This document shows positions 48,277 to 60,843 of a stretch of DNA of 64,000 bases, piece after piece. The position numbers and the translations under genes are program-made. The DNA is taken from NCBI RefSeq assembly GCF_042477335.2, contig NC_091262.1, positions 69,116,001 to 69,180,000 on the forward strand. The letters run 5' to 3'. The stretch comes from Ovis canadensis (taxonomy: Eukaryota > Chordata > Mammalia > Artiodactyla > Bovidae). Positions within the stretch are counted from its first letter, which is position 1; every line of letters starts with the position of its first letter. Below the pieces are notes generated by a model. That model was not told the origin of the DNA. It made no database searches and was given only the letters and a program-made list of their open reading frames with translations.

Positions 48277-48432
48277 AAAGTGAAAGTCACTTAGTCATGT
48301 CTGACCCTTTGCGACCCCATGGACTATCCAGTCCATGGAATTCTCCAGGCCAGAATACTGGAGTGGGTAGCCCTTCCCTTCTCCAGGGGATCTTTCCAAC
48401 CCAGAGACCAGCTGAGCCACAAGGGAAGCCCT
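48277..48432 (-). mobile_element. Bov-tA SINE
   Basis: Antisense copy with 'ctttgcgaccccatggacta', 'ggccagaatactggagtggg' and the reversed head 'gagccacaagggaagccctg'. A direct repeat with one mismatch (AATATAGTGAAA and AATATAGTAAAA) flanks it. Part of the head is deleted. Confidence 0.88.
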
Positions 48433-49091
48433 GGTAATATAGTAAAATTCCCTTAAATTCCATAAGCTTGAACCAAAAAGAAATCCAGCTCTTCCTGGAC
48501 AACTCAAGGTTTTCATTGCTTCTGTTTTCAGACTGAAGAATAACACCGAGGATTCCATGCCCACCGGATCATGTGAAAATGCTCAAAAGAAAGCAGACCA
48601 GTGACAGCACAACTTCTAAGGTGAGGAGGGTCACCAGCAGGTGGCTCAGAGCCTGGGGCTTGGTGATTCAAGTAATTAAATAGAAACGGAGTAATCTTCA
48701 TTCTCTTCTAAGCCCTGCTACCCAAAGTGTAGCCCACCTTACAGAGGTATCAGCAGCAGGTGGGAGCTTGGTGGAAATGGAGGATCAAGCCCATGTGAGA
48801 CCTAATGAATTACTGTAACAAGATCCGCAGGTGATCTGGACATATATTAAAATCTATGAAGCACCGTCCCTAAGAAATTCAAAAGCATCCTTCTAACCAC
48901 ATTAGGGTGGACCACCCTCTTCAAACCAAAGGGAAGGTGACTGCTGTAGTGTGGAAAGTAGTAAGAATTCCCCTCCTTTTCCCACCTGCCATACCCCCAA
49001 TCGACCCAATATTTGCCAAGGAAAACCAAAGGAAAATTACATCACATCATGCAGTAAATAGTAATTTTTTAAACTGAATCTAGCAAATCAA

Positions 49092-49372
49092 CCCTGAATA
49101 TTCATTGCAAAGTGATGCTGAAGCTCCAATACTTTGGCCACCTGATGCAAAGAGCCGACTCACTGCAAAAGACCCTGATGCTGGGAAAGACTGAAGGTAG
49201 GAGAAGGGGGTGACGGAGGATGAGATGGTTGGATGGCATCACTGACTCAATGGATGTGAGTCTGAGCAAACCCTGGGAGATACTGAAGGACAGGAAGCCT
49301 GGCATGCTCCAGTCCACGGGGTCGCAAAGAGTCAGACATGAGTGAGCAAGTGAACAACCACCACCACCAAAT
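49092..49372 (+). mobile_element. BovB LINE 3' end
   Basis: It starts 'accctgaatattcattgcaa' and runs through 'ctccaatactttggccacct' and 'gaccctgatgctgggaaaga' to 'gcaaagagtcagacatgagt', with a short CCA/ACC tail. Only the last 280 bp of BovB is present, encoding a decayed RT C-terminal tail. Confidence 0.88.
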
Positions 49373-51081
49373 CCAGTTTGTCTACAGCCTGCTTCCCATG
49401 GTGGAATGTCACAAGATGTGTGGAAGGGAGGGGCTGAGCCCTTCCCTTCCTCTCGCCCCTCCGGCCCCACCTGCCACAGGCTTTGGGAGGACGTGATAGC
49501 AAGCCTTTGGCCTCCTGCTCGCGGATCACTTCCTGGACCTGAGTTCACGCATCACTCCGCCCACCCCCCTCTGCTTGTCTGGGTCCAGCATTCAGGGACA
49601 GCACATACTGGACTGAAGGAGAGGTTCCAGAGGCCCTGGGCAGCGATCCTCAATGTGGTGGTGCGGAGAACATCCCCTGGGGGAATGGGGAGCATGCGAG
49701 AGTTTGCGTATGAGTGGTCCTGGGTTTGAAAAGGCTTCTCCGGAGCTTCTGACTTGCTCCCCAAGGGGGACACGACCCTCCTCATAGCGAGAACCACGAT
49801 CGATGCATGACAGGGACCTCGGGTGAGCTGGAGCGGAAACATGGCTTTCCACTGCTGGGCGGGCTTCAGCCTCTGAAGGTAGAACAGCTACAGGGAGCTC
49901 AAGGGGAAGGCTGTGGGAATACGGTCTGGTGATGGCGTGATCACAGGATGGCAGGGTCGAGTCAACATCCTAAAGAAGCACACTGCAGTCTTCAGAGGAC
50001 AAGGAGAGACAGGCTCATGAAAGAACCAAATGATGGCTCCAGGGAACGGAGTTCCACAGGGGTGCCCCCCTTCCTTTTCTGCCCCAGCGGCTTCCATCAA
50101 GCTTTGTGTTTTGTTCATTTGAGAAGGTAACCAGTGACTCAGTGTTGTCGGTCATGAAATCCATCCCACATGACTCACAGCATCCTTACACCTATCCCCA
50201 AGATGCCGTGACACGTTCTCCCCTGCCACACAAGGGCCTAAGGAAGACTGTCTCATTGCTGGGGGCACTGGCACCAGGGCCGCTGTGCTGCCAGGCAAGG
50301 GGTCAGCCTGCTGGGCTGCCCAGACCAGCTGTTCATGACGAGCAGGCAGGCTGGGGTACCCAGGCTCAGAACCTCATAGGAGGGGTCACAGAGCCTAATT
50401 CCCACATTGTATAGCTGAGGAAACAGAACTTTTTTTCTACCTGATACTTTTTCTACCCTTGTGGTAATCCAGTGAGCTATGGTTAGGGAGAGAAAGGTCC
50501 TAAATGAAGTCAGGGGAACTCCTTGTCATCAGAGAGAAATTCTCACTGGAAAAAAGAGAAATCAGCTTTAGATCAGATTTAAGACAGAAAGGCTTGCTCT
50601 TTACCACCCGTTTTTGGTTGAACTCTGCCTCTCTCCTTTTTTGCTTCAAAGAGGCTTTACCTCATGTCAATTTTGTTTAGATGCCAAGCTGTCCTAAATG
50701 GACGGAGGACCATGCAAAGGCAGAATGTGCAAGAGCCTAAGAGATGACGGAGGAAAACCCGAGCGTTTCTGGAACGCGCACATCCAAGGTACTGGCGTTG
50801 GCACTGTGATTTCTGACATCGGAGGGTAAGGATGAATCCAGAGTATTCCCACAATTAGAGGTTCTGAACTCTGGAAAGCACTGGTGGCCCCTGAAGAGTT
50901 TCTTCCAGAAGACCCTTTGGCCCTGTCTTCCTCTCTGCCCCTGGCTTCCTCTATTTTCTGCCCTTCTTTTCCCTGACTGTGATCAAGTTTAGTACATCTT
51001 CCTCCCCAATACTAGATTGTGGGCTCCTTGGAATTAGAGATTCATGTTTCATTACCTTTAATATTCTTCTAGAGAGCCTAT

Positions 51082-51292
51082 GACTTCCCTGGTGGCTAAG
51101 ACCGTAAGGTGTCTGCCTGCAATGTGGGGACCTGGGTTTGCTCCCTGGGTTGGGAAGATCCCCTGGAGAAGGAAATGGCAACCCTCTCCAGTATTCTTGC
51201 CTGGAAAATCCCGTGGACAGAGGAGCCTGGTGGGCTACAGTCCATGGGGTCACAAAGAGTCGACACGGCTGAGCGACTTCACTTTCACTTTC
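51082..51292 (+). mobile_element. Bov-tA SINE (full length)
   Basis: From 'gacttccctggtggctaaga' through 'ctggagaaggaaatggcaac' to 'ctgagcgacttcactttcac'. Flanking AGAGCCTAT and AGAGCTTAT look like a target-site duplication with one change. Confidence 0.92.
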
Positions 51293-51474
51293 GGAGAGCT
51301 TATACATCCTGTGCCTCTTCACCTTCCCTCCCTCCCACCCACCCATCCAGTTCTGAGCACACGCGTGTGCCAGGCACTGCCACAGCGGCTGGGAATACAG
51401 CAGAGAACCAACCAGAGTCCTCCTTCTATGGAGCTGACATTCCAGTGATTCACTCAGGTCTCCTGTCATCTTTC

Positions 51475-51655
51475 GGATAGGCTGCGTGCCGTTTAACAGG
51501 CACCCTTTCGTTTAATCCCCACAGCAGCTCTGTAAGGTGATTACTGGTTTCATCCCTGTCTCATACGCGAGGAGAGGGAATGATCAGAGGCAGTGTTGCT
51601 TGCTTTGTCACATATCCAGCTAAAGAACGATCTGGGATTTGAACTCAGGTCTTCT
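51475..51655 (-). mobile_element. MIR SINE
   Basis: 'tttaatccccacagcagctc', 'tctcatacgcgaggagaggg' and 'gggatttgaactcaggtctt' follow the antisense MIR order. It abuts the hAT relic. Confidence 0.65.
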
Positions 51656-51665
51656 TGATTCCTTC

Positions 51666-51882
51666 GCCCAGGACTGGCAAACTAAGCCTGCCACCAGAGT
51701 CCCCAGTGAGATAAAATAACTTTTGATTGGAACACAGCCATGCTCATTCACATATGTGCTGTCTACGGCTGGCTTTGCATTATAATGGCAGAACAGGGTA
51801 GTTGCGACGGCGACCCTATGGCCCACAAAGCCTAAAATACTCACTATCTGGCCCTTTCCGGAAAAAGTTTGCCAACCCATCT
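51666..51882. mobile_element. hAT-type non-autonomous DNA transposon relic
   Basis: The same element as at 16540-16763, in the same orientation: 'gactggcaaactaagcctgc' at one end, 'ttggaacacagccatgctca' and 'gtagttgcgacggcgaccct' inside, and 'aaaagtttgccaacccatct' at the other. Confidence 0.78.
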
Positions 51883-53109
51883 TAGCCTAAGCTAAGCTCA
51901 AGTGATACTCACTGTTGGAATAAATTACCTATATGCTTTATTAACATTTTTTTTAAATGGCCTAAAAAAATCTATTAACATTTTTTGAGCACCTGTTCAA
52001 ACATGTGTCAGGCTGTTTGCTTCCTGGGAAGGTGGGGCCCCATTTGCACTGAATCTCCTTCTATCACTTGATCTTTCAACCAGTTCGAACACCTGCAGCC
52101 GTTGTTAAAGGCTAAATCTGGTGCCTAATCCCCATTTTCTCTGCCTTGTCTCTAGCTCAGACAAGAAAATCTATTTATTACTTTAAAAAATGACAAAAGA
52201 GATTAATCAGGATTTGGCAACTAAATTTATCATCTGGGAAGAATCCAAGAGATAAACTGAAGCACAGTTCTTTACTCCCTACTTCATCCCTCCTCTTGGC
52301 TTTATGGGGACAGCCGAGACGGCGGTGAAATTTAGGACCAATAATGCCCAGAAAAAACACACTGATGGCTAAATTAGTCTGGCAGGAAGGTGGGGTGCAG
52401 GGCTCTAAGCCAGGAGTGAACTGTGGGCATTGAGTGAGGCGAGGGCAGGCACCCACTTAGATGCAGCTAAGCCCAGGCCTCCCCAGAACGCCTCAGGGAG
52501 CGGGGACACAGACTCCAAAGCAGACCCAGGCACCCTGACAGCCACGCTCCTGGCAACGCCTGGAAAAAATGTGCCCGAGGGAAGGAGGGCTGCTGAGGCG
52601 GAGAGCAGGGGGAGAACAGCAGAGCGGCGGGCCCTGGCCTTTTTGGCAGCAGGAGCTGGTTTCATGAAAGACGATTTTTCCATAGACCAGGGAGGGTGGG
52701 GGGTGATGGTTTCTGGATGATTCAAGCTATCACCTTTCTTATGCACTTTACTTGTGTTATTATTACCTGAGCTCCACCTCAGATCATCAGGCATCAGATC
52801 CTGGCGGCTGGGGGCCCCTGTGGAGGACAGTGGGCATGGATGTGTGTGGAGAGGGGTGGAGCTCACACTCTTGCCAGTGTCTTTAAAGTCTGCTGACTTG
52901 GAGAGAAGCCTGACCTTGGCTTTCTCAGGCCTCAGCTGCTTAAGTGTCAGGACGCTAGCTGGGACAGAAGAGGAGTGGGGGTTATGACATCAACAAGGGA
53001 GCAAAGCCAGAACCAAGTGGACTGTGCCCTCTGCAGAGCCGCTGGGGTCCACAGGCCATGTGATTGACCTGGCAATGATCTTGAGCCTGGCTCAATGCTC
53101 CCTGGGGGT

Positions 53110-53290
53110 GCATTAAGAAGTACAAGACCCTGTGTAGTGGTTAATCCTCCCGACAAAGCCGTGAGGTACTATTACCATCCTCATTTTATAAATAAGGAAC
53201 CTGAAGATCAGAGAAGTCAAGGATTTTATGCTCAAGGCCACGCAGAAGTAACAGAACAGGACCTGAGCCCCCAGGTCTCTGCTGCCTTTA
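53110..53290 (-). mobile_element. MIR SINE
   Basis: 'ggttaatcctcccgacaaag', 'ccatcctcattttataaata' and 'caaggccacgcagaagtaac' are in antisense MIR order. Confidence 0.65.
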
Positions 53291-53633
53291 GTGGGCGGGG
53301 GCACATTATATTATGCAGTGACATGTGCTTTAGAAGAGTCTATGGTTAAGACCTCCTCCTAACGGCCAAGAGAGCCGTGTATTTTTGTCCTTCAATCAAA
53401 TCAGAAGGCCGTGTGTCTGCCATGCTCTCGCAGGCAGCCCTCTGGGTTGTTAGACCAATCCTTCTCATCCTCTCTATTAATCCGGGGAGGTGTGGACAAG
53501 GTGATCCTAAAGCTGGGTGTTAGAAGGCGGGGAGTCAGGCTCTCAAAAAAGATGTGTTAAATGTTTCTGACACGTGGACAGGAGCCTCGTCTTCAGGGTT
53601 GGCCCTGGCCTCCTCACCTCTTTCCAGAGAGAA

Positions 53634-53687
53634 GGGGGAGGGAGGGAGGAGAGGGAAGTGGGTAAGGGGAGAAGGGGGAGGGAGGGG
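53634..53687 (+). repeat. G-rich purine tract, strong G-quadruplex candidate
   Basis: A 54-bp stretch of almost only purines contains nine G-runs of three or more, such as 'gggggagggagggagg' repeated at both ends. It lies on the strand opposite to the FRMD5 sense strand, inside intron 4. Confidence 0.85.
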
Positions 53688-53727
53688 CACGGCTAAGGCA
53701 AACTCTGTGGAAGTCACAAGCAGGGCG

Positions 53728-53910
53728 CGCTCAGTCACTTCAGCTGCAGCCCGCTAGGCCACTCTGCCCACGGGATTCTCCAGGCAAGAATACTGGAGTG
53801 GTTGCCATTCCCTTCTCCAGAGGGATCTTCCCAATTCAGGGATCGAACCTGTGTCTCTTGCGTCCCCTGCCTTGGCAGGCAGGTTCTTTATCACTAGTGC
53901 CCCCTGAGCA
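53728..53910 (-). mobile_element. Bov-tA SINE
   Basis: Antisense copy: 'cgcgctcagtcacttcagct' at the left, 'aagaatactggagtggttgc' in the middle and 'cagggatcgaacctgtgtct' toward the reversed head. Confidence 0.86.
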
Positions 53911-54261
53911 GAGCAGGCCAGTGCTTTGCCCAAACTCTTCCCTGCTTAAGTGGTTAAACCTCGTGGTTCTCCCCTTACTCTCCTGCCTGAAGCTACAGGC
54001 TTGCTCCTGAACATGGATGAGCTTGGTTTTCAAAAGCCAAGTGGGAGCCACGCCCACTTCTGCGTGGATGAGCAGGGCCTGCACTTTGCAGGCGCCCAGT
54101 TCTGGAGCACGAGATTTGGTTCTAACTGCACAGGGCACTGTCCTCAGCGCTTCAGGCTGGGCGGGTTCAGGGTTTAGAAACAGGTCTCAAGGCCTTAGAG
54201 GACAAGCAGTCTCTGCACTGGCAATGGCCTCGTCCAGTCTTGGCTGTCTTTAAGGTTTTTT

Positions 54262-54362
54262 GGCTTTGTTTTTCACTGCACCACTCTGTATGTGGGATCT
54301 TAGTTCCCCGACTGGGGATTGAACCCATGCCTCCTGCAGGGGACCACTTGGGAAGTCCCTGT
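54262..54362 (-). mobile_element. CHR-type SINE fragment
   Basis: 'tatgtgggatcttagttccc', 'gactggggattgaacccatg' and the reversed head 'gaccacttgggaagtccctg'. Confidence 0.82.
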
Positions 54363-55225
54363 TGTCTCTAAGACTTTAGGGAAGGGGTTGGAGCTGGCGG
54401 AGCCATCTCCTCCTCCGCTCTAGGACTTCCTGGCATCACATCTTTACCGAGGGCTCCACCCTTCACAGGGAAATGTCAAGGTTTTGCTAATGTCAAAATC
54501 AGATCTTTCTAATACAAAAATTAAGAGTCCTAGTTCAGAGAGTGCCTTAATCTTTGAGGTAAGACTTTCAGAGTGAATTCGGCTCAGATGTACCAAGCCC
54601 TCGAGGAAGCGGTGCCTCTCCTGTTCACTGAGCCTCTTGTAGCATGGCGAGGCTTTTTCTCATCCTCAAGTGGTGCTGGATGAGACGTGGTTCATGCCAT
54701 GCAGCTGCCTGCCTTCCCTGCAACATGATCCCCACAATGAAGAGTTTATCACGAGCCTGGGCCATCAACACCCTGGAGGTCACCCACTTGAATTCAAAAT
54801 CTTCAGTGTTTCCTGGCTTGTTTTCCAGTTTCCTGCTTTGCCATTTAGGTTGCTGAAGTCTATTTCAAGCCCCCCCAATAAGCAGCAACACAGCCCTCTC
54901 CCAAAACATCCCTGGTGGCCACATCACTGGTGAAAGAACAAAATGCTTTTGAGTAACTCACTACTCCAGCCACATTTGCAGATGCCCAGATTAAGGTGAA
55001 GTATTCACACTTCTTGAAGGAAAGAACCTCACTTTGTTGCAGTTCTACTGAGATGAGCAAAGAGAGCATGCGGAAGTGAAACGCAGAAGTAAGGCTATAT
55101 TTAGGAAGAATTTTTGCCTAGCTGAGTTAGGAGCTTTCCAAACAGAGGACCTAAGAAGTTACGGCCCCTCTTTCCTATCCTTCCCAGCAGGTCTTGGAGG
55201 CTGAGGGATGTAATCACCAGCTTTA

Positions 55226-55531
<306 letters not shown>

Positions 55532-55574
55532 ATCTCAGTTGCTTCACCACAGACTTTGTAAACTCCAACCAATG
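55532..55574 (-). CDS. FRMD5: FRMD5 exon 3 (43-bp small exon)
   Basis: The acceptor CTGTTTCAG precedes CAT TGG. It reads HWLEFTKSVVKQLR plus T, then GTAAGT. H-W-L-E/D is the conserved FERM F1 motif following the D-x-D/N-x-x-x-x-W/R turn. At 43 bp it is very small and overlaps a longer open frame only by chance. Skipping it would shift the frame. Confidence 0.97.
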
Positions 55575-57118
55575 CTGAAACAGAGAACACAGACCAAGAA
55601 AACCCTAATGAGAAGTAGTGTCAAATATATCTCGCTGTATTCGATTTAAATAGCTAGACAGACTGTAGCCCAGGGTGAACGCGGCTCAGAAGCCTGTGAT
55701 ATGTAAGTTTGGAGAGTAGAGAGTGATAGGATTTTCTGAAATAAGCTCCCCATGGAACCAGCTGTGAAGGGGGGAAGAGTTCCAGCTTCAGATGCCATTT
55801 CTGGGGCTCTCTGGCAATGCTGCCTTCCAAGATGGGGTGCCAGAGCTCTGAGCCATGTTTCTGGTGTACTGACGGGCAGGAGTGAATGCACGGGTGTGTG
55901 CTGGGGACAGAACTCCGCTTGGCTCGAGTGGCGAATGGCTCCCTTTAATGGGTTGTGTGTGTCTGTGTGATGTGGTGGGGTCGTGAGGACATGATGACAC
56001 AGAGGCTATTGGGAGCAGCTCTCGAAAGCACTGGCAGGTGGAATTTCAGAAATGGTGAGAAGGCAGGGATGGCTGGTGTATGTTTCATTTTTGTTTGAGC
56101 AACACATTGCCAGCCCTTGTGTGAGGGAATACATACTCAGAATTCCTTGGCATCCAGGGATGTTTAAAATTTACGTCTTGTAAGATACCCAACCACAACT
56201 AATGTAGTATCCTGTTTTCCCTGGATTTTCACAGAGGGTGGGCACAGTAGCAACACATTCCCCCCTCCACCAGCCCCCCACGGTACTTACATTTGGGTAA
56301 GGAAGCAAGGAGATGGTTCTCTATCATTTTCCCACTTCTACATGGATGTCTTATAAAATGCATTATTGATGTTTGCTGCTTTTGGGCTAATCAGGAAACT
56401 TGACAATTTGCAGAGAGCTAGAATAGCTGATACTTGGGGCTTGGTTATCGGGAAGCAGCTTAAAAGCACTGACCATAAGCTCTGGGAGGGCAGGAGATTC
56501 TGCCTGTTTCCCACTGTGTCCCTGGTGACCAGCTCAGCATTCAAGGTTCAGCTGTAAGAAGGATGGAGGAGCTAGTCCTCACTTCCCTCTTTTCTGGCGA
56601 CTTTTGCTCAGTACAGTGGAGCCTCTTGGCAGAGTCCTCTCTCTGGCAGGAGAGCAGCCGGGGCCGTGCAGACACATCCTGGCCTCCCTCGGTGCCCAGC
56701 TCTCACCTTCTGGGCTGGGCCGCAGTTCGTGCAGTTAATGGACCCACTAAGAGCCAGTTCACCCATCAGCTCCACACGGATAATCTGAGCTGACACTCTG
56801 CTCTCTTGCTTCCCTCTGATCTGAGTTCCCACGAGGCTGGCAACTCATTATAGCCACTCAATGTGGTTAAGAGGTCCTTCTCACATTACACGGCCCACCG
56901 CGGCGTGGCTTCCCAGGGAAGGAAAGGCAAGGGGTGAAATTGCACGGAAATGACTGGGGTTCCAGGCCGTGCCTGGGAAGGCGGAGGAGGCTGGCCTGTG
57001 CAGAGTACACCGGGATTGTAGACGGTAAGATGAACACAGCACATGTCTGAGGCTCAGAAGACAGAACGCCCTGGGGCACTGGACCCATAGATTAAAACGA
57101 ACAAAGGGAGATAGACAG

Positions 57119-57335
57119 TGGGCTGCCCCGGTGGCCCAGATGGTAAAGAATCTCCCTGCAATGCAGGAGTCCTGTGTTCGATTCCTGTGTTGGGAAAATC
57201 CCCTGGAGGAGGGCATGGCAATCCACTCCAGTATTCTTGCCTGGAGAATTCCATGGGCAGAGGAGCCTGGTGGACCACAGTCCATGGGGTCGCAGAGAGT
57301 CGGACACGACTGAGCGACTAACACAACAGCGACGA
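57119..57335 (+). mobile_element. Bov-tA SINE (full length)
   Basis: From 'tgggctgccccggtggccca' through 'cactccagtattcttgcctg' to 'gacacgactgagcgactaac', followed by an ACA/GCGAC-rich tail. Confidence 0.92.
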
Positions 57336-58139
57336 CGCAACTGAGTGCGGCGACAGCTCCCCTAGCAGCAGAAGGCAGGGAGGCTGAATGCAAGAGGCTG
57401 TATCCCTTTTGGCAGTAGTGGAGAGGAGTTTGTACTGGAGTGAGACTCCTGAAAGAAGTGAGGCTGGAGGAGACTCAGAGGGGTGGGCAGGCAGTGGAAA
57501 GCTTGTCTAAGACACTTCAAGGGTCTGGCAGAAAAATCTTGAGAGCATCCTCCCAAATATGGTGAGGGCCAGGGTGACCTTTTGCAGCTGTCTGGCTAAA
57601 TCCAGGTCCCAGAATCACTAGCAAATTGATAACACTGGCTTGGGGAAGTGGGGTTAGAAGAAGAGTAAAAAGAAGGTTCAGAGATGGGAGCTTCCACCTG
57701 TATTTGGGTGAGTGGACCGGTGTGGTGCAGTCTTCAGATTCGGGAGGCTTGAAGGACAGGCTGAGATCAGGATAAGCCCAGGGCCTGAGGCGCAAAAGGG
57801 GATGGAGAGTGAGGGCAGATTGTCCAAGAGTGGCCAGAGGAATCCCAGACCCTACAGAGACCCCTGAAGAGTAGGCAGGGACGGCATGGGTGTGAGCGTC
57901 AGGTTCTGCCTCCCTGGTGCTCAGGGGAAGAGGTCTAGGGGGAGCTGGGGAGCTCACCTCCTCCATCTCTACTGTGATCAGTAGATAAAGAAGACAGTTC
58001 TCTACTGGTCCATTTCCTCACAATGCTCAAGGACCCTTGCAAGCCTCCCTGCTCGGCTTAAACCCTCAACAAAGGCATGGAATCAGGTCACTTTAGAGGC
58101 CATAGGGCAGGAATTCAGCAGGGAACCCCAGAAACCACA

Positions 58140-58320
58140 CAGGCTCTGGCATCAGGCAGGTCTGAGCGGCTTTGTCACTTGCCTTGGGCAAGTTAGGTAA
58201 CCTGTCGGGAGGACTGTTCACTCGTCTGGAGAGTGGATGGTCAACAGCCAGTATGCATCTCACTCATGGGAAGGATCCAATAACTTATGTGAAGCTCTCA
58301 GCTTCATGCGTGATAACACC
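58140..58320 (+). mobile_element. MIR SINE
   Basis: 'aggctctggcatcaggcagg', 'cacttgccttgggcaagtta' and 'ggtaacctgtcgggagga' are in sense MIR order; the 3' part is diverged. Confidence 0.65.
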
Positions 58321-58467
58321 TCAGCGCTCAACATCCATCGGCTCAAAGGTCTAGGTGTGTGCCCAGCGTAGAGCCTGGCACACGGCAGCCACTCCATCAA
58401 AGTTTACTTCTCCTTTTCCTTATTTTCCTCTGTCTCCTTTGGCTTTAAATCTCTGTAATCTCAACAT

Positions 58468-58738
58468 CAGAGAAGGCGATGGCACCCCACTCCAGTACTC
58501 TTGCCTGGAAAATCCCATGGATGGAGGAGCCTGGTAGGCTGCAGTCCATGGGGTCGTGAACAGTCGGACACGACTGAGCGACTTCACTTTCACTTTTCAC
58601 TTTCATGCATTGGAGAAGGAAATGGCAACCCACTCCAATGTTCTTGCCTGGAGAATCTCAGGGATGGAGGAGCCTGGTGGGCTGCCGTCCATGGGGTCGC
58701 AGAGTCGGATACGACTAAAGCGACTTAGCAGCAGCAGC
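58468..58738 (+). mobile_element. Bov-A2 dimeric SINE with perfect target-site duplication
   Basis: Two tandem A units: 'gatggcaccccactccagta' opens the first and 'aaatggcaacccactccaat' the second, joined by a TTCACTTT-rich linker. It ends in (GCA)n. AATCTCAACAT at 58457-58467 recurs at 58739-58749, so borders are exact. Confidence 0.94.
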
Positions 58739-59114
58739 AATCTCAACATACTCTCTTATTCTCCTCAAACACATTCTAAGTGAAAAACAATGGACAGGAC
58801 ACACTTCACCCTTGAACAGGATACGTTTTACCCTTTTTTCTTCACACGCCACTGTCTTTGGAAGGTGAAGAAGAACTGCAGGATTTGCAAGGGCCGAAAA
58901 GCCTGTGTCAGTGGGGCTCCACCTCTGTCCTGCCCGGAGAGGGTTGCTGCGGCACTCAGGCGAGGCCCCTCCTAACCAGACCAAGGCAAGCATGCCCATT
59001 TACCAGGGAAGGGGCAGGACAGCCTCAGCCTGTGACCTGGGCTCTGGGGCCACCACACCAGCCCAGCCGCTCTGCCTCTAACTGGGCAGCTTTGGGCAAA
59101 TCTCTTCAGCTCTC

Positions 59115-59608
59115 ATGCATATTAAAAAGCAGAGATGTCATTTTGCTGACAAAAGTCTGTATAGTCAAAGCTATGGTTTTTCCATTTGTTGTGTATGGAT
59201 GTGAGAGCTGGACCATAAAGAAGGCTGAACACCAAAGAGCTGATGCTTTCAAACTGCGGTGCTGGAGAAGACTTCTGAGAGTCCCTTGGACAGCAAGGAG
59301 ATCAAACCAGTCAATCCTAAAGGAAATGAACCCTGAATATTCCCTGGGAGGACTGATGCTAAAGCTGAAGCTTCAATACTTTGGCCCCCTGATGCAAAGT
59401 GCTGACTCACTGGAAAAGACCCTGATGCTGGGAAAGACTGAGGGCAAGAGGAGAAGGGTCAACAGAGGACAAGATGGTTGGATGATCATTGACTCAAAGG
59501 ACGTGAGTTTGAGCAAACTCCGGGAGATAGTGAAGAACAGGGAAGCCTGGTGTGCTGCAGTCCAAGGGGTCAAAAAGAGTCGGACACGACTGAGCAATTG
59601 AACAACAA
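59115..59608 (+). pseudogene. 5'-truncated BovB LINE insertion with target-site duplication
   Basis: The last about 490 bp of BovB. In the + frame it still reads an RT C-terminal tail ([60 protein letters not shown]). The open frame from 58858 continues upstream only by chance. CTTCAGCTCTC at 59104-59114 recurs at 59609-59619, giving exact borders and showing a target-primed, 5'-truncated insertion. The catalytic RT and endonuclease regions are absent, so it is inactive. Confidence 0.93.
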
Positions 59609-59694
59609 CTTCAGCTCTCCAGGTTACCATTTCAGTGTCTAGCAATCAATGGACCACGCCAGGCGAGCTCTGTTGCGGGGTGTTCCAGGTCTCA

Positions 59695-60009
<315 letters not shown>

Positions 60010-60379
60010 TCACTTGTGACAGTTGCATGAGGATATGGAAGGGATACATGTCCATAACCGTGTCCTCCACGTTGTGATGGATTCAACATTCTTGGGAATT
60101 CTGAAGCTTTTAACACCTGGAAGGAGCCCAAGAACCCTTCCTTCCACAAAGATAAGGCAGATAGAGTCAGGGAGGCCCAGTCCCCACCTCTAACGCACAG
60201 TTTTCCTTGCGACTGTTGGGCGGAACATGCTGAGTCTAGCTTGTATCCATCTCCATCACCAAGGCCACAGGTGAAGCCACCACCACCTCTCACCGCGGCC
60301 CCGGCCAGAGCCTTCTAGCTGGTCCTCTGTTTCTGGGCTCGCCCTCGCTCCACATGGCGGCCAGGGTGACCACCATTTA

Positions 60380-60560
60380 GACAAACATTTTTTTTTTTTT
60401 AGCTGAATAAGTAATGCAGGCACATAGTAAGATATTCAACCACACAAAAGCATATACTATGAAGAGGAAGTCTCCCTTGGACTTCACTTACCCTGTGCTA
60501 CAGTTCCCCACCCCAGGAGCAACCCCTCACCAGCGTCTTGGGTATCCTCTTTTTTTTTTG
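60380..60560. mobile_element. Possible old L1 3' fragment
   Basis: After a T run, 'agctgaataagtaatgcagg' and 'gaggaagtctcccttggact' through 'gtgctacagttccccacccc' resemble a diverged L1 3' region. Assignment is weak. Confidence 0.4.
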
Positions 60561-60763
60561 GTTTTGACTTTTTTCTTTTTAATTTGAAGAGCATTATCTG
60601 GAAGAGAAGCCTGATGAGGAAACTAAGACAGAAGTAAAGAAAACTTAGTGAAAAATCACTAAGTCACGTTTCTTAACTTTTCCACCATGAAGAGCCTTAA
60701 GATATATTTCTCAAATATTCTCAACTGTAACACTTAGTTTAAAACATTTTATACTGCAAGCCC

Positions 60764-60843
60764 ACACATGTATGCATATGTACATGAATGTGTGTACATG
60801 TCATTTATATACATGTACGTGCGTTATGTATCTACACACATAA
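60764..60843. repeat. Alternating purine-pyrimidine tract
   Basis: Dense ACATGTA/TATGCATATG words with TG and TA steps, including short palindromes such as CATGTACATG-like units. A degenerate (TG/CA)n-type low-complexity patch. Confidence 0.65.

Noticed and set aside
49102-49548. 148-codon open frame on the - strand
   Set aside because: It overlaps the antisense of a BovB 3' end and has no protein family of its own.
50951-51469. 172-codon open frame on the - strand
   Set aside because: Its middle is an antisense Bov-tA (LSTGFSRQEYWRGLPFPSPG type reading), which recurs in every Bov-tA copy here.
52405-52866. 153-codon open frame and GC-rich patch
   Set aside because: Low-complexity Ala/Ser/Pro-rich translation with frames on both strands; CpG density looks too low for a clear promoter island.
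58858-59601. 247-codon open frame, the longest in the window
   Set aside because: Its second half is BovB RT tail and its first half is unique intron read through by chance; the target-site duplication at 59104 shows where the insertion starts.
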